Source of the DNA: Alterluteimonas quercicellularis
GTDB taxonomy: Bacteria; Pseudomonadota; Gammaproteobacteria; Xanthomonadales; Xanthomonadaceae
DNA: 64,000 bases
Assembly: GCF_021191635.1 (NCBI RefSeq)
Contig: NZ_JAIWPR010000016.1
Span: 1-64,000, forward strand
Direction: 5' to 3'
A program made the position numbers and the translations under genes. This document shows, piece after piece, positions 15,738-25,548 of the stretch. The notes under the pieces are model-generated. The model had not been told where the DNA came from. It worked only from the letters and a program-made list of their open reading frames with translations, and made no database searches. Positions within the stretch are counted from its first letter, which is position 1, and the number at the start of each line of letters is the position of its first letter.

Positions 15738-15766
15738 TTGCGCCCTGCCTTTGATGCTCATAGACT
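15738..15766 (+). promoter_or_regulatory. Promoter of the lipoprotein-effector cassette
   Basis: TTGCGC (15738-15743) and TAGACT (15761-15766) with a 17-base spacer, reading rightward in DNA of lowered GC. The predicted start near 15773 leaves an untranslated leader of about 80 bases before the lipoprotein ATG. Confidence 0.6.
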
Positions 15767-15850
15767 CGAAGCGTGCGGGACGTCGCCCGGCGGCGCGTCG
15801 TATGCAGATGGAGCTTGCCCGTGATCCGAACGCAGACCACCGATACCGCC

Positions 15851-16558
15851 ATGCCTTCATCGGACGTATTGCGCCATCGTCCGGCAAGAAGCGCGCGAAC
15901 GTTCCTTGCGGGTTTCGTCACGATCACAGGAATGCTCATCATGACCGCATGCGCGGACAAGACCCGGACCGACGCCTCGGCGCCGTCCTCGCGCCCGGGC
16001 AACTTCCCCGTCGTCGAACCTTTCGCCCTCGACCAGGCCGGCAGCAAGCTCACCATCGCTTTCGACCTGCCGGATGCGCCCGGCGACGACGGGCTCGAAC
16101 CGGTGTTCATCGGCTTCAGAGCAGTCAACGCTGCGTCGGATGGAACCGATGGAATGCTGGAAAGCTCCAAGGAAGTCACCGCATATCTGCTCGAATCCCC
16201 GCTCCCCATCCGGGCTCGTCTCTGGCGGATCGATGGGCCGATGGAACAATCCGTCGACCTGTACGACCGACATCGGGATATCGAAAGCCAAAAGACCTGG
16301 TACGAAAAGAATCCCGGCGACATCTTCACGCATCAATCCGCCGGGAGCACGGACAACGGACCGCTGATCGCTGCCGGACTTTACGACAACACAAAGGTCT
16401 ACTACGTTCACGAAATCGCGAGGATCAGCCCACCCACTCCGGGACGTTATCGGCTGGAAGTGGAAAGCCTGGAATCGCATCCGACCCTGATCGAGCTGAA
16501 GCGGGTTCTTCCGGAATTGCGATACGAACTGTTGGTCTCGCACTACTACCCGAGATAG
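15851..16558 (+). CDS. Putative lipoprotein, candidate immunity protein
   Basis: 235 aa. A basic N-terminus and hydrophobic stretch (about residues 17-33) end in MLIMTAC, a lipobox-like sequence, so a lipoprotein with the cysteine near residue 34 is likely. The mature part is acidic, contains beta-type sequence (LTIAFDLPD, YRLEVESLE) and matches no enzyme family I recognise. It is the first gene of a rightward cassette and is followed after 28 bases by a papain-like protein. Xanthomonas type IV effectors are commonly encoded just after a periplasmic lipoprotein inhibitor, so immunity is a reasonable inference. The ATG at 15851 was chosen because the upstream GTG at 15773 coincides with the predicted transcription start. 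Regional GC is about 55-65 percent. Confidence 0.7.
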   Translation: MPSSDVLRHRPARSARTFLAGFVTITGMLIMTACADKTRTDASAPSSRPGNFPVVEPFALDQAGSKLTIAFDLPDAPGDDGLEPVFIGFRAVNAASDGTDGMLESSKEVTAYLLESPLPIRARLWRIDGPMEQSVDLYDRHRDIESQKTWYEKNPGDIFTHQSAGSTDNGPLIAAGLYDNTKVYYVHEIARISPPTPGRYRLEVESLESHPTLIELKRVLPELRYELLVSHYYPR

Positions 16559-16586
16559 AACTGCCCGCTTCGCACAGGGATTCGTC

Positions 16587-17465
16587 ATGTCCGACCCGCA
16601 ATCCGCTTCCGAACCGAAAGCCGGCCCCTATACGGTCACGATCTACGTTGCCGCCCCCGGCACTCCAATCCGGGGGCCCGACGGCGAAGCCACCCAGACG
16701 TCGCAAGCCGGCCATGTCTACTACAGCATCAGCGACGGTAAAACGGAAAACGGTTATGGCTTTGCCCCCATCGAAAGCGGCATGCGCGGGCCCGGGCACG
16801 TGGTGAGGGACGAGTACGAAATGTATCGGAATCCCGCCTACGCCCGCACGATGGAAATCACCGAAGCTCAATACAAGTCTCTCCAGGACTATGGCGAGAA
16901 AGGGGTAGCCAAGGATGAACGCTATTTCGACCTCCACTACAACGGCGCCACCAACAGCTGCGTCGACTTCACCTGGGGCGCGCTGAACCACGCGGGGCTG
17001 CACAGGCGGATCGAGTTACCCTTGGGTATCGGGCTGACGAACAAGGACTACGACGGTGCGCTGAAGCCGCTGAACAACATCGAGGAATTCAAGCGCATTC
17101 CCGATCCGATCCCCGGCAGCCCGCACAATCGCGTGCAGGAGAACGCCTTGCCGGAGAGAACGCTCCGGCAACGGCTGCTCAGCGACAACGATTCGCAGCC
17201 TGGACTCGACCAGGACTCGCACCATGCGGCGACAACCGCTACCGGCGGCCGAGCGCCTTTCGACGATCCCGTGCTCAACCAGTTGCATGCAGCGCTGCAA
17301 CGCGGGGACAGCGATAGGCTCGACGAGATCGGCCGGCAGTTCAACCGCTCGGAGGAAGGCGCGCAGTTGGAGCGGCAGGGCAGGCAGCTTCATGCCGAAC
17401 AGCAAGCCGCTGCCGCGCAACAGAAGCAGCAACAGGGACAGCCGGCCGAGCTGGCGCGCTCATAG
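16587..17465 (+). CDS. Candidate T4SS effector with papain-like amidase fold
   Basis: 292 aa. Residues 41-61 (AGHVYYSISDG then YGFAPIE) and 122-138 (TNSCVDFTWGALNHAGL) resemble the His and Cys segments of permuted papain-like/NlpC-P60 cell-wall amidases; H43 and C125 are the candidate catalytic pair. A linker with PIPGSPHNRVQE and RTLRQRLLSDND leads to a C-terminal region (from about 220: DDPVLNQLHAALQRGDSDRLDEIG) ending in a glutamine-rich tail. That layout recalls XVIPCD-carrying substrates of the Xanthomonadales bacteria-killing type IV secretion system. No signal peptide is present, as expected for such effectors. An AGGGA site precedes the ATG. The assignment is from memory of the family and is not verified. 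Confidence 0.6.
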   Translation: MSDPQSASEPKAGPYTVTIYVAAPGTPIRGPDGEATQTSQAGHVYYSISDGKTENGYGFAPIESGMRGPGHVVRDEYEMYRNPAYARTMEITEAQYKSLQDYGEKGVAKDERYFDLHYNGATNSCVDFTWGALNHAGLHRRIELPLGIGLTNKDYDGALKPLNNIEEFKRIPDPIPGSPHNRVQENALPERTLRQRLLSDNDSQPGLDQDSHHAATTATGGRAPFDDPVLNQLHAALQRGDSDRLDEIGRQFNRSEEGAQLERQGRQLHAEQQAAAAQQKQQQGQPAELARS

Positions 17466-17498
17466 CGGGCATTCGCCAGCGCCGGCCAAGGGACGATC

Positions 17499-18095
17499 AT
17501 GCATACCACGGACGATCTTGCCGCCGCCCATGCGGCTCTGCGCCAATCCATCGAATCCAACACCGAGATCGCCAAGTTGCTGCTGGCGCTGCGTACCGAG
17601 GTGTCCGAACATGCCGAGAAGATCCGCAGGGCGTTGAGGCAGGATGCAAAAGCGCTGAAGGCGTCGAGCCACAGGTTCCGCGAGGACGTCACGGGCATCA
17701 CCGGCCAGGCCGCCGAACGGATCTCCCGACAGGCCGAAGACGCCCTGAAGCCGCGATTGCAGGAGCACGGACGGATGTTGGCCTCGCTCGGCACACAGGT
17801 CGAACGGATGGGACGCGCTGCGCGGACCTGGACGTTCGCTTCGCTGGCGATACTGGCACTGACGGTTCTGGTGTCGCTGCTGGTGCTCGGCTACTTCAGG
17901 CGCGAGCTCGCAGCGGCCAGAGCGGAGCTGCAGCGCTACGAGGATGCGATCCCCGTGCTGCAAGCGTTCTATGCGTCGGACGCCGTGGTCTGCGGCAACA
18001 GGATCTGCGTGAACGTCGATGCCGGCGGTCAACCCATTGGCGGGGCGAACCAGTATGCTCCGGCGCGTCCGCGGACCGCTGAGAACGAGAAGTAG
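17499..18095 (+). CDS. Membrane protein with coiled coil and periplasmic tail
   Basis: 198 aa, unrecognised. Residues 1-100 are charged and helical with heptad-like spacing ([19 protein letters not shown]). One strong transmembrane segment follows (about 112-132, [20 protein letters not shown]). A short C-terminal part contains two cysteines ([12 protein letters not shown]). The organisation resembles single-pass mobilisation MobB/MbeB-like proteins, but I cannot assign it. It starts 33 bases after the effector gene in the same orientation and shares its lowered GC, so it is probably part of the same transferred cassette. Confidence 0.65.
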   Translation: MHTTDDLAAAHAALRQSIESNTEIAKLLLALRTEVSEHAEKIRRALRQDAKALKASSHRFREDVTGITGQAAERISRQAEDALKPRLQEHGRMLASLGTQVERMGRAARTWTFASLAILALTVLVSLLVLGYFRRELAAARAELQRYEDAIPVLQAFYASDAVVCGNRICVNVDAGGQPIGGANQYAPARPRTAENEK

Positions 18096-18125
18096 GCGAC
18101 CGGTTCCGGCATCTTCCCTCGAGGC

Positions 18126-19268
18126 TCAAGATGCTTCCGCGGCTGCCAAAAGCCGCTCGATTAGAGACAGGTACAGGCCCGGCAGCGCCTCCAGGTCGGC
18201 CACGCGCACGTGCTCGTCGACCTGGTGGATGCTGGCGTTGACCGGCCCGATCTCGATGCACTGCGCGCCCAGCGGCGCGATGAAGCGCGCGTCCGAGGTG
18301 CCGCCGCCGGTGCTCTCTTCGGGCGGCCCGCCGGCATGGGCGGCCAGGACCTCGCGCGCGGCGGCGCGCAGCGGGCCCTCCGGGGTGTAGAACGGCTCGC
18401 CGCTGCGGTGCCAGCGCAGCGTGTGGTCGAGGCCGTGGCGGGCGAACAGCGCCGCGACCTCGTCCTCCAGCCGCTGCGCGGTCCAGTGCGGGTTGTAGCG
18501 CAGGTTGAACCGCACCTCCAGCCCGCCCGGGATCACGTTGCTGGCGCCGGTACCGGCACCGACGTTGCTGATCTGCAGGCTGGTCGGCGGGAAGCGCTCG
18601 TAGCCGTCGTCCCAGCCGCGCGCGGCCAGTTCGGCCAGCGCGGGCAGCGCCTCGTGCACGGGATTGCGCGCCAGCTCCGGGTAGGCCACGTGGCCCTGCA
18701 CCCCGCGCACGGTCAGCGTCGCCGACAGCGAACCGCGGCGGCCGACCCGCAGCAGGTCGCCCAGCCGCGCCTTCGATGACGGCTCGCCGGTGACGCACCA
18801 GTCGATGCGCTGCCCGCGCGCGCGGAAGGTCTCGGCCACCCGGCGCACGCCATCGATCGCGTCGCCCTCCTCGTCCGAGGTCAGCAGCAGCGCCAGCGTG
18901 CCGGCATGCCCGGGGCGCGACGCGGCGAAGCGCTCGGCGGCCACCACGAAGGCGGCCACCCCGCTCTTCATGTCGGCCGCGCCGCGCCCGTAGAGCACGC
19001 CGTCGCGGATCTCCGGCGCGAACGGGTCGCTGGCCCAGGCCTCGCGCGGGCCCGGCGGCACCACGTCGGTGTGGCCGAGCAGCAGCAGCACCGGGCCGCC
19101 CGTGCCGTGGGTGGCCCACAGGTTGTCGACCTCGCCGAAGCGCAGCCGCTCGCAGGCGAAGCCCGCGCGCGCCAGCCGCTCGGCGACCAGCGCCTGGCAG
19201 CCGGCGTCGTCCGGCGTCACCGAGGGCCGCGCGATCAGCGCGCGGGCGAGATCGAGGACGTCGGACAT
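18126..19268 (-). CDS. dapE: Succinyl-diaminopimelate desuccinylase
   Basis: 380 aa, family length about 375. An M20 zinc peptidase that hydrolyses N-succinyl-LL-diaminopimelate to LL-diaminopimelate for lysine and peptidoglycan. [11 protein letters not shown] holds metal ligand H66 and D68; [10 protein letters not shown] holds D99; TSDEEGDA holds E132/E133. Near the C-terminus [10 protein letters not shown] is typical, with a late His ligand in [10 protein letters not shown]. Last gene of the leftward map-glnD-dapD-yffB-dapE cluster, 10 bases after yffB. Confidence 0.96.
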   Translation of the reverse strand: MSDVLDLARALIARPSVTPDDAGCQALVAERLARAGFACERLRFGEVDNLWATHGTGGPVLLLLGHTDVVPPGPREAWASDPFAPEIRDGVLYGRGAADMKSGVAAFVVAAERFAASRPGHAGTLALLLTSDEEGDAIDGVRRVAETFRARGQRIDWCVTGEPSSKARLGDLLRVGRRGSLSATLTVRGVQGHVAYPELARNPVHEALPALAELAARGWDDGYERFPPTSLQISNVGAGTGASNVIPGGLEVRFNLRYNPHWTAQRLEDEVAALFARHGLDHTLRWHRSGEPFYTPEGPLRAAAREVLAAHAGGPPEESTGGGTSDARFIAPLGAQCIEIGPVNASIHQVDEHVRVADLEALPGLYLSLIERLLAAAEAS

Positions 19269-19278
19269 CGCCGCGCGC

Positions 19279-19638
19279 TCAGCCGACGCCGAAGCGCTGC
19301 TTGAAGCCGTTGTCGGTGAAGCCCTGGGTGACCTCGCCGTCGTCGGTCGCCACCACCGGGCGGCGGATCAGCTGCGGGTATTCGCGCAGCAGCAGCTTCC
19401 ATTCGGCATCGCTGCCGGGCGACTTGCGGTTGGCCGGCAGGTTGCGCCAGGTGGTGGAGGACTTGTTGACCAGCGCATCCCAGCCGCCCGCCTGCGCGGC
19501 CCAGCCCGCCAGCGTCTCCGGCGCCTGCGGCGTGTCGCGGTAGTCGACGAAGGCGTGGGCGACGCCGAAGCGGTCGAGCCACTTGCGCGCCTTCTTGCAG
19601 GTATCGCAGTTCTTCAGGCCGTAGAGGGTGACGCTCAT
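19279..19638 (-). CDS. ArsC/Spx-family thioredoxin-fold protein (YffB-like)
   Basis: 119 aa. [18 protein letters not shown] places a CxxC at residues 11-14, and [10 protein letters not shown] and IRRPVV are conserved in the ArsC/Spx family. The neighbour dapE is the same partner as for E. coli YffB, which is a thioredoxin-fold protein with glutathione-related properties rather than a proven arsenate reductase. The ATG at 19638 was preferred over a GTG at 19647. Exact substrate unknown. Confidence 0.88.
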   Translation of the reverse strand: MSVTLYGLKNCDTCKKARKWLDRFGVAHAFVDYRDTPQAPETLAGWAAQAGGWDALVNKSSTTWRNLPANRKSPGSDAEWKLLLREYPQLIRRPVVATDDGEVTQGFTDNGFKQRFGVG

Positions 19639-19708
19639 GCGGGACACGCGCTCGTGCAGGACGGAGAGGAAGCAAGAATCGCACAGACGCCGCCGGGAGA
19701 CGAACCCG

Positions 19709-19781
19709 TGCAGGAGCGCGCTCGCGCGCGACCGGGCTTTACCGGGAAAGCGCCACCACGCGCAAGCGCGCTCCTACTGCG
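19709..19781. repeat. Repeat family A, short copy
   Basis: Inverted arms CAGGAGCGCGCTCGCGCGCG (near 19711) and CGCAAGCGCGCTCCTACTG (19761-19779) around 30 bp. It lies between yffB and dapD on a multi-gene transcript, where it would form an mRNA hairpin. Confidence 0.75.
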
Positions 19782-19787
19782 GCCCGC

Positions 19788-20654
<867 letters not shown>

Positions 20655-20696
20655 GACGGTATCCGGGAGAGGATGGGGAAGAAGCGGCGCGGCCGG

Positions 20697-23309
20697 TCAG
20701 CCGGCGCCGGCGTCGAGGGTCGCCAGCAACGCCTCGCGCAGAGACTCGCGGCGCGTGGCGTCGAGGGCGCGATTGTCGCGGTCGCTGAGGCGGAACACGT
20801 CCTCCACGCGCTCGCCGAAGGTGGCGATGCGCGCGTCGTGCACGCGCAGGTGCTGGCTGCGCAGCACGTGGGCGACGTCGGCGAGCAGGCCGGGGCGGTC
20901 GGTGCCGACCAGGCTGAAGACGGTCTGGCGGCCGTCGGCGCTGTCGTTGAAGTCCAGGTGCGGCACCACGCGGAAGTGGCGCAGGTGCCGCGGCTGCGCG
21001 CGCCGCGCCGGCCGCACGTCGAGCGAGCCGGACAGCACCGTGGCCAGCTTGCGCTCGATCGCCTGCGGCTCGGGCACGTGGCGCGGATCGGCGGCCAGCA
21101 CCTGGAAGGTGTCGAAGATGGTGCCGCCGGGGCCGTCCAGCGCGCGCGCCTGCTGGATCGCCAGGCCGCTGCGGTCGAGGGTGATCGCGATCGCGGTGAA
21201 CAGGCCGTCGCGGTCGGGCGAGTGCACGAACACCTCCAGCGCCTGCGCGCCGGCGGCCAGCCGCCGCACCCGCACCACGGTGTCGCCGGGCGCGGCGGCG
21301 CCCAGCGACAGCGCCTGCCAGGCGACCTGGTCGGGCCGGCCGCGCAGGAAGGCCTCGGCCGGCATCCGCGCGAACAGCGCGTCGGCCTCGTCGCCGTCCA
21401 CGCCGTGCGCCGACAGCAGGCCGCGCACGCGGTCGCGGGTCTCGGCGATGCGCTGCTCGGCGGCCACCGGGTGCTCGAGCCCGCGCCGCAGCGCCAGCCG
21501 GGTGGCGATGCGCAGGTCGGTCAGCAGGCGGTCCTTCCACGCGTTCCACAGCCGCGGCGAGGTACCGGCGATGTCGGCGCAGGTCAGCAGGTACAGGTAG
21601 TCCAGCCGCTCGCGGTCGGCGACCTCGGTGGCGAAGCGGTGGATCACCGCCGGGTCGGAGATGTCGAGCTTCTGCGCGGTGGTCGACATCAGCAGGTGCC
21701 GGCGCACCAGCCATTCGACCAGCGCGGTGTCGGCCTCCGGCAGGCCGTGGCCCTCGCAGAACTCGCGCGCGTCGGCCGCGCCCAGCTCGGAGTGGTCGCC
21801 GCCGCGGCCCTTGCCGATGTCGTGGAACAGGCCGGCCAGCAGCAGCAGCTCGGGCCGGCGCAGCAGCGGCCACACCTCGTGGGCGGCGCTGAAGCGCGGG
21901 TCCGGGACCTCGGCGGAGAAGCTGGCGATGTTGCGCAGCACCGCCAGCGTGTGCTGGTCGACGGTGTAGACGTGGAACAGGTCGAACTGCATGCGCCCGG
22001 ACACGCGGGCGAACTCCGGGATCCACAGGCCCAGCACGCCCAGCCGCGCCATCCGCTCCAGCGAGCGTACCGGCGCCGGCCCGCGCAGCAGGGCGAGGAA
22101 GCGCTCGCGCAGTTCGTCCCCCGCCTCGCGCCAGGACGGCAGCGCGTGCAGCGACTCGGCCAGCGCGCGCGCGGTCTGCGAGTGCAGGCCGCGCACGTCC
22201 GGGTGCTCGGCCCACACCGCGAACAGCTCGAACACGCGGCCGATGTCGCCGCCGGGCCAGACCTCGTCGCGCGCGGCCAGGTAGCCGCGGCGGGTGGCGA
22301 ACTCGGCGTCGACCGGGACCAGCTCGCCCTCGCCCTCGATCTGCTCCTCGAAGCGCTGCAGCAGGCGGTCGTTGATCCGCAGCACCACCGCCGCGCTGCG
22401 GTAGAAGCCCTGCATCATCTGCTCGACCAGCGCGTTGTCGGCCTCGTCCACGTGCGCCAGCCGGGCCGCCAGGGTCTTCTGGTGGTCGAAGCGCAGGCGC
22501 TCCTCGGCCTTGCCGGCCACCAGGTGCAGGCCGAAGCGCAGGCGCGACAGCGCCTGCCGCTCGCGTTCCAGGGTGGCGTACTCGTCGATGCCGAGCTGGC
22601 CGAGGGTGATGAGCTGCTCGACCCCGTGCACGCTGAACACCCGCCGCGCCATCCAGCGCAAGGTGTGGATGTCGCGCAGGCCGCCCGGGCCTTCCTTGAC
22701 GTTGGGCTCCAGGTTGTCGGCGGTGTCGCCGAAGCGCGCGTGGCGCTGGCGCTGCTCCTCGCGCTTGCCCTCGAAGTAGCGCGCCGCGGGCCAGGTGCGC
22801 TCGGGCGCGATCGCTGCGCCGAGCGCCCGCGCCTCGTCGAGGTTGGCCAGCAGCGGGCGCGCGTCCTGCAGGTTGGTCTGCACGGTCAGGTCGGCGGCGG
22901 CCTCGCGGGTGCATTCCGCGGCGCTGCGCACGGCGTGCCCGACCGGAAGCCCGGCGTCCCACAGCAGGGCGAACAGGCGGCCCAGGGCCCCGGCGTGGTC
23001 CTCCCGCGCGCCCTCGCCGGCCAGCGCCAGCAGGTCGATGTCCGAATGCGGGAACAGTTCGCCGCGGCCGTAGCCGCCGACCGCGAACAGCGACAGCGGC
23101 GCATCGGCGGGGATGCAGCGCGCCCAGGCCTGGCGCACCCAGCCGTCGACGGCGGTGGTGCGCGCGGCGAGCAGGCGGTCGATGCCCTCGCCGGCGTCGA
23201 AGCGCGCCGCGAGCTGGGCGTCGTGCTCGGCCAGCGCCGCGCGCGCCTCCGCGGCCCAGGCCGCGTCCTCCCCGCTGCCGGGGGCCGCGGACGGGAGCGT
23301 GCCTGCCAT
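20697..23309 (-). CDS. glnD: Bifunctional uridylyltransferase/uridylyl-removing enzyme GlnD
   Basis: 870 aa, the family size. It uridylylates and de-uridylylates PII proteins in response to glutamine, controlling nitrogen assimilation. The nucleotidyltransferase motif GGYGRGELFPHSDIDLL lies near residues 78-94. The HD hydrolase motif is GLFHDIGKGRGGDHSE. Two C-terminal ACT domains contain VHSPDRDGLFTAIA and VGTDRPGLLADVAHVL and should sense glutamine. The ATG at 23309 was used; an upstream GTG at 23318 would leave a single base after the map stop. Tightly linked to map, so co-transcribed. Confidence 0.96.
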   Translation of the reverse strand: MAGTLPSAAPGSGEDAAWAAEARAALAEHDAQLAARFDAGEGIDRLLAARTTAVDGWVRQAWARCIPADAPLSLFAVGGYGRGELFPHSDIDLLALAGEGAREDHAGALGRLFALLWDAGLPVGHAVRSAAECTREAAADLTVQTNLQDARPLLANLDEARALGAAIAPERTWPAARYFEGKREEQRQRHARFGDTADNLEPNVKEGPGGLRDIHTLRWMARRVFSVHGVEQLITLGQLGIDEYATLERERQALSRLRFGLHLVAGKAEERLRFDHQKTLAARLAHVDEADNALVEQMMQGFYRSAAVVLRINDRLLQRFEEQIEGEGELVPVDAEFATRRGYLAARDEVWPGGDIGRVFELFAVWAEHPDVRGLHSQTARALAESLHALPSWREAGDELRERFLALLRGPAPVRSLERMARLGVLGLWIPEFARVSGRMQFDLFHVYTVDQHTLAVLRNIASFSAEVPDPRFSAAHEVWPLLRRPELLLLAGLFHDIGKGRGGDHSELGAADAREFCEGHGLPEADTALVEWLVRRHLLMSTTAQKLDISDPAVIHRFATEVADRERLDYLYLLTCADIAGTSPRLWNAWKDRLLTDLRIATRLALRRGLEHPVAAEQRIAETRDRVRGLLSAHGVDGDEADALFARMPAEAFLRGRPDQVAWQALSLGAAAPGDTVVRVRRLAAGAQALEVFVHSPDRDGLFTAIAITLDRSGLAIQQARALDGPGGTIFDTFQVLAADPRHVPEPQAIERKLATVLSGSLDVRPARRAQPRHLRHFRVVPHLDFNDSADGRQTVFSLVGTDRPGLLADVAHVLRSQHLRVHDARIATFGERVEDVFRLSDRDNRALDATRRESLREALLATLDAGAG

Positions 23310-23319
23310 CCGCGGCACC

Positions 23320-24099
23320 CTAGAGGAACTGCTCGTTGTCGTCGCCGGGCACGCGGGTGAGGACGTCGGCGCCGTCCGCGGTCACCGCGATGGTGTGCTC
23401 CCACTGCGCGGACAGCTTGCGGTCCTTGGTGACCACGGTCCAGCCGTCGGGCAGCACGCGGGTGTACCGCGAGCCCTCGTTGATCATCGGCTCGATGGTG
23501 AAGGTCATGCCCGGCTGCAGCACCATGCCCTCGCCCGGGCGGCCGTAGTGCAGCACCTGCGGCTCGTCGTGGTAGACCTTGCCGATGCCGTGCCCGCAGT
23601 ACTCGCGCACCACGCTGAAGCGCTGCCCTTCGGCGTACTTCTGGATCGCGTGGCCGATGTCGCCCAGGGTCGCGCCCGGGCGCACCGCGCGGATGCCCTC
23701 GAACAGCGCCTGCCGGGTGACGTCCACCAGGCGCCGCGCCATCACCGACGGCGTGCCGACGAAGTACATGCGGCTGGTGTCGCCGTGCCAGCCGTCCTTG
23801 ATGACGGTGACGTCGATGTTGATGATGTCGCCGTCCTTCAGCACCTTGTCGCCCGGGATGCCGTGGCAGATGACGTTGTTGGCCGAGATGCAGGTGGCCT
23901 TGGGGTAGCCGCGGTAGCCGACGTTGGCCGGCACCGCCCCCTGGACGCGGACGATGTGATCGTGGCAGACGCGGTCCAGTTCGTCGGTGGTCACCCCGGG
24001 CTTCACGTGCGGGGCCACCACTTGCAGCACCTCGGCGGCCAGGCGGCCGGCCTCGCGCATCTTCTCGATCTCTTCGGGGGTCTTGAGGGTCATGGCCAT
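23320..24099 (-). CDS. map: Methionine aminopeptidase, type I
   Basis: 259 aa. It removes initiator methionine from nascent proteins. Metal and substrate residues are visible: H79 in NNVICHGIP, D96 in IINIDVTVI, D107 in WHGDTSRMY, the CGHGIG histidine, FTIEPM and QWEHTIAV. The start could be the ATG at 24099 or the second at 24093. In related genomes map is adjacent to and divergent from rpsB. Here a pilus operon separates them. Confidence 0.97.
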   Translation of the reverse strand: MAMTLKTPEEIEKMREAGRLAAEVLQVVAPHVKPGVTTDELDRVCHDHIVRVQGAVPANVGYRGYPKATCISANNVICHGIPGDKVLKDGDIINIDVTVIKDGWHGDTSRMYFVGTPSVMARRLVDVTRQALFEGIRAVRPGATLGDIGHAIQKYAEGQRFSVVREYCGHGIGKVYHDEPQVLHYGRPGEGMVLQPGMTFTIEPMINEGSRYTRVLPDGWTVVTKDRKLSAQWEHTIAVTADGADVLTRVPGDDNEQFL

Positions 24100-24201
24100 G
24101 GCGCCATTATCGCCGATCGGACGCCGCCGCGCCGGCACGGGCGCGGGCGGCCGGCGCGGCGCAGCGTGGTGCCCGGTTTCGTCACGCGTCCTATGCACCG
24201 C

Positions 24202-24263
24202 GCGTGCAAGCCTCCGGCCACAGGTTTCGTGCGGGATGCATGAATCCCGCAACGCTTGCACGC
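24202..24263. other. Nested inverted repeats ahead of the pilus operon
   Basis: Outer arms GCGTGCAAGC (24202-24211) and GCTTGCACGC (24254-24263) are perfectly complementary. Inside, GCGGGAT (24231-24237) and ATCCCGC (24244-24250) form a second 7-bp stem with loop GCATGA. The structure lies about 45 bases before the first pilus gene and could be a 5'-UTR hairpin, an operator or a trace of integration. Confidence 0.5.
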
Positions 24264-24306
24264 TGCCTCCGGCAGCTCCGGTCCAGTGCCCCGGAAAGGA
24301 CGCCCC

Positions 24307-24804
24307 ATGAACCGCACGACGACGACGCTCCTCCTGCTCTGCTCCGCCCTCGCCTGCGCGCCGGCCGCCCACGCGCAATCGGCCACCACGACCTTCGACG
24401 TGACGCTGACGATCACCGGCGTGTGCGCCATCGACACGGTGGCCGCCACCGGAGTGGCCTTCGGTACCCAGCCCTCGACCGCCACCAACGTCGACGCGGC
24501 CGGGCAGTTGAACGTGAACTGCACGCCCGGCATCGGCTACACCATCGCCCTGGACGCCGGCCAGAACGACGGCGGCGGCGGCGTGGCCAGCCGCGCCATG
24601 GCCGGCGACGACGATCTGGTGCCCTACCAGCTGTTCCAGGACGCCGCGCGCTCGGTGGTCTGGGGCGAGACCGTCGGCGCCGACACCCTGGCGGGCAGCG
24701 GCAGCGGCGACGTGCAGGAAATCCCGGTCTACGGCCGCGTGCCCAGCGCCAACTTCCAGGCCGGCAGCTACCTCGACACGATCACCGCCACGATCACCTA
24801 CTGA
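24307..24804 (+). CDS. Spore coat U domain pilus subunit (CsuA/B-like)
   Basis: 165 aa with a clear signal peptide ending in APAAHAQS (cleavage near residue 24). The mature protein has the spore-coat-protein-U pattern: TLTITGVCAIDTVAA, VAFGTQ, LNVNCTPG, then PYQLFQDAARSVVWGE and IPVYGRVP with a final DTITATITY strand. These are structural subunits of archaic chaperone-usher pili such as Csu of Acinetobacter. The two cysteines probably form the conserved disulfide. First gene of subunit-chaperone-usher-tip order. Confidence 0.9.
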   Translation: MNRTTTTLLLLCSALACAPAAHAQSATTTFDVTLTITGVCAIDTVAATGVAFGTQPSTATNVDAAGQLNVNCTPGIGYTIALDAGQNDGGGGVASRAMAGDDDLVPYQLFQDAARSVVWGETVGADTLAGSGSGDVQEIPVYGRVPSANFQAGSYLDTITATITY

Positions 24805-24816
24805 CGGGCGCCCGCC

Positions 24817-25548
24817 GTGCGCCCGCACCGCTTCCCGGCCGGCCTCCGGGCCTTCTGCGCGCTCGCCCTCCTGGCCTGGGCCCCGGGCGCCGCCGCCACC
24901 CTGCAGGTGGCGCCGACGCTGGTGACGATCCCGGCCGAGCGCAACGCGCAGGGCCTGGTCCTGCGCAACGACGGCACCGAGCCGATGCACGTGCAGGTGC
25001 GCGTCTTCGGCTGGCGCCAGGCCGGAGGCGAGGACCGCCTGGAGCCCACCGAGGCGCTCGCGGTGAGCCCGCCGCTGACCGAGATCCCGCCGCACGGCGA
25101 GCAGCTGGTGCGCATCGTGCGCCTGGGGCCGCCGCCCGCCTCGACCGAGGGCAGCTTCCGCGTCGTCGTCGACGAGCTGCCTGTGCACGACGCGCCGCGG
25201 CGGCCGCGCAGCGGCCTGCATTTCGTGCTGCGCTACTCGGTGCCGGTGTTCCTGACGCCGCTGGCGGCGGCCGCGCCGGTGCTGCACGCGCGCATCGTGT
25301 CCGAGGACGGCGCGCGCTACCTGGAGGTCGAGAACGCGGGCAACGCCCGCGCGCAGTTGGCCGACCTGGCGCACGTGGCCGGCAACGGCGCGCGCCGCGA
25401 GGTGGCGCCGGGCCTGGCCGGCTACGTGCTGCCGGGCCAGCGCCGGCGCTGGCGCCTGCCCGACGGCGCCGCCGCCGGCCCCGGTGCCGAGCTGCAGGTC
25501 AGGATCGATGGCGAGCCCGCGCAGCGCACGCTGGTCGCGGATCGGTAG
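24817..25548 (+). CDS. Pilus periplasmic chaperone (CsuC-like)
   Basis: 243 aa with a signal peptide (about residues 1-27, ending GAAATLQ). LQVAPTLVTIPAERNAQGLVLRN is the G1/A1 strand region of PapD-type chaperones. FRVVVDELP and LRYSVPVFLTP are the F1-G1 signature. It should cap subunits in the periplasm and hand them to the usher. GTG start at 24817, 13 bases after the subunit gene. The 3' end overlaps the usher start by 41 bases. Confidence 0.92.
   Translation: MRPHRFPAGLRAFCALALLAWAPGAAATLQVAPTLVTIPAERNAQGLVLRNDGTEPMHVQVRVFGWRQAGGEDRLEPTEALAVSPPLTEIPPHGEQLVRIVRLGPPPASTEGSFRVVVDELPVHDAPRRPRSGLHFVLRYSVPVFLTPLAAAAPVLHARIVSEDGARYLEVENAGNARAQLADLAHVAGNGARREVAPGLAGYVLPGQRRRWRLPDGAAAGPGAELQVRIDGEPAQRTLVADR

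Noticed and set aside
15438..15887. 149-codon minus-strand frame as a full protein
   Set aside because: It crosses two promoter regions and dyads and lacks family features. Only its last 28 codons form a sensible leader peptide.
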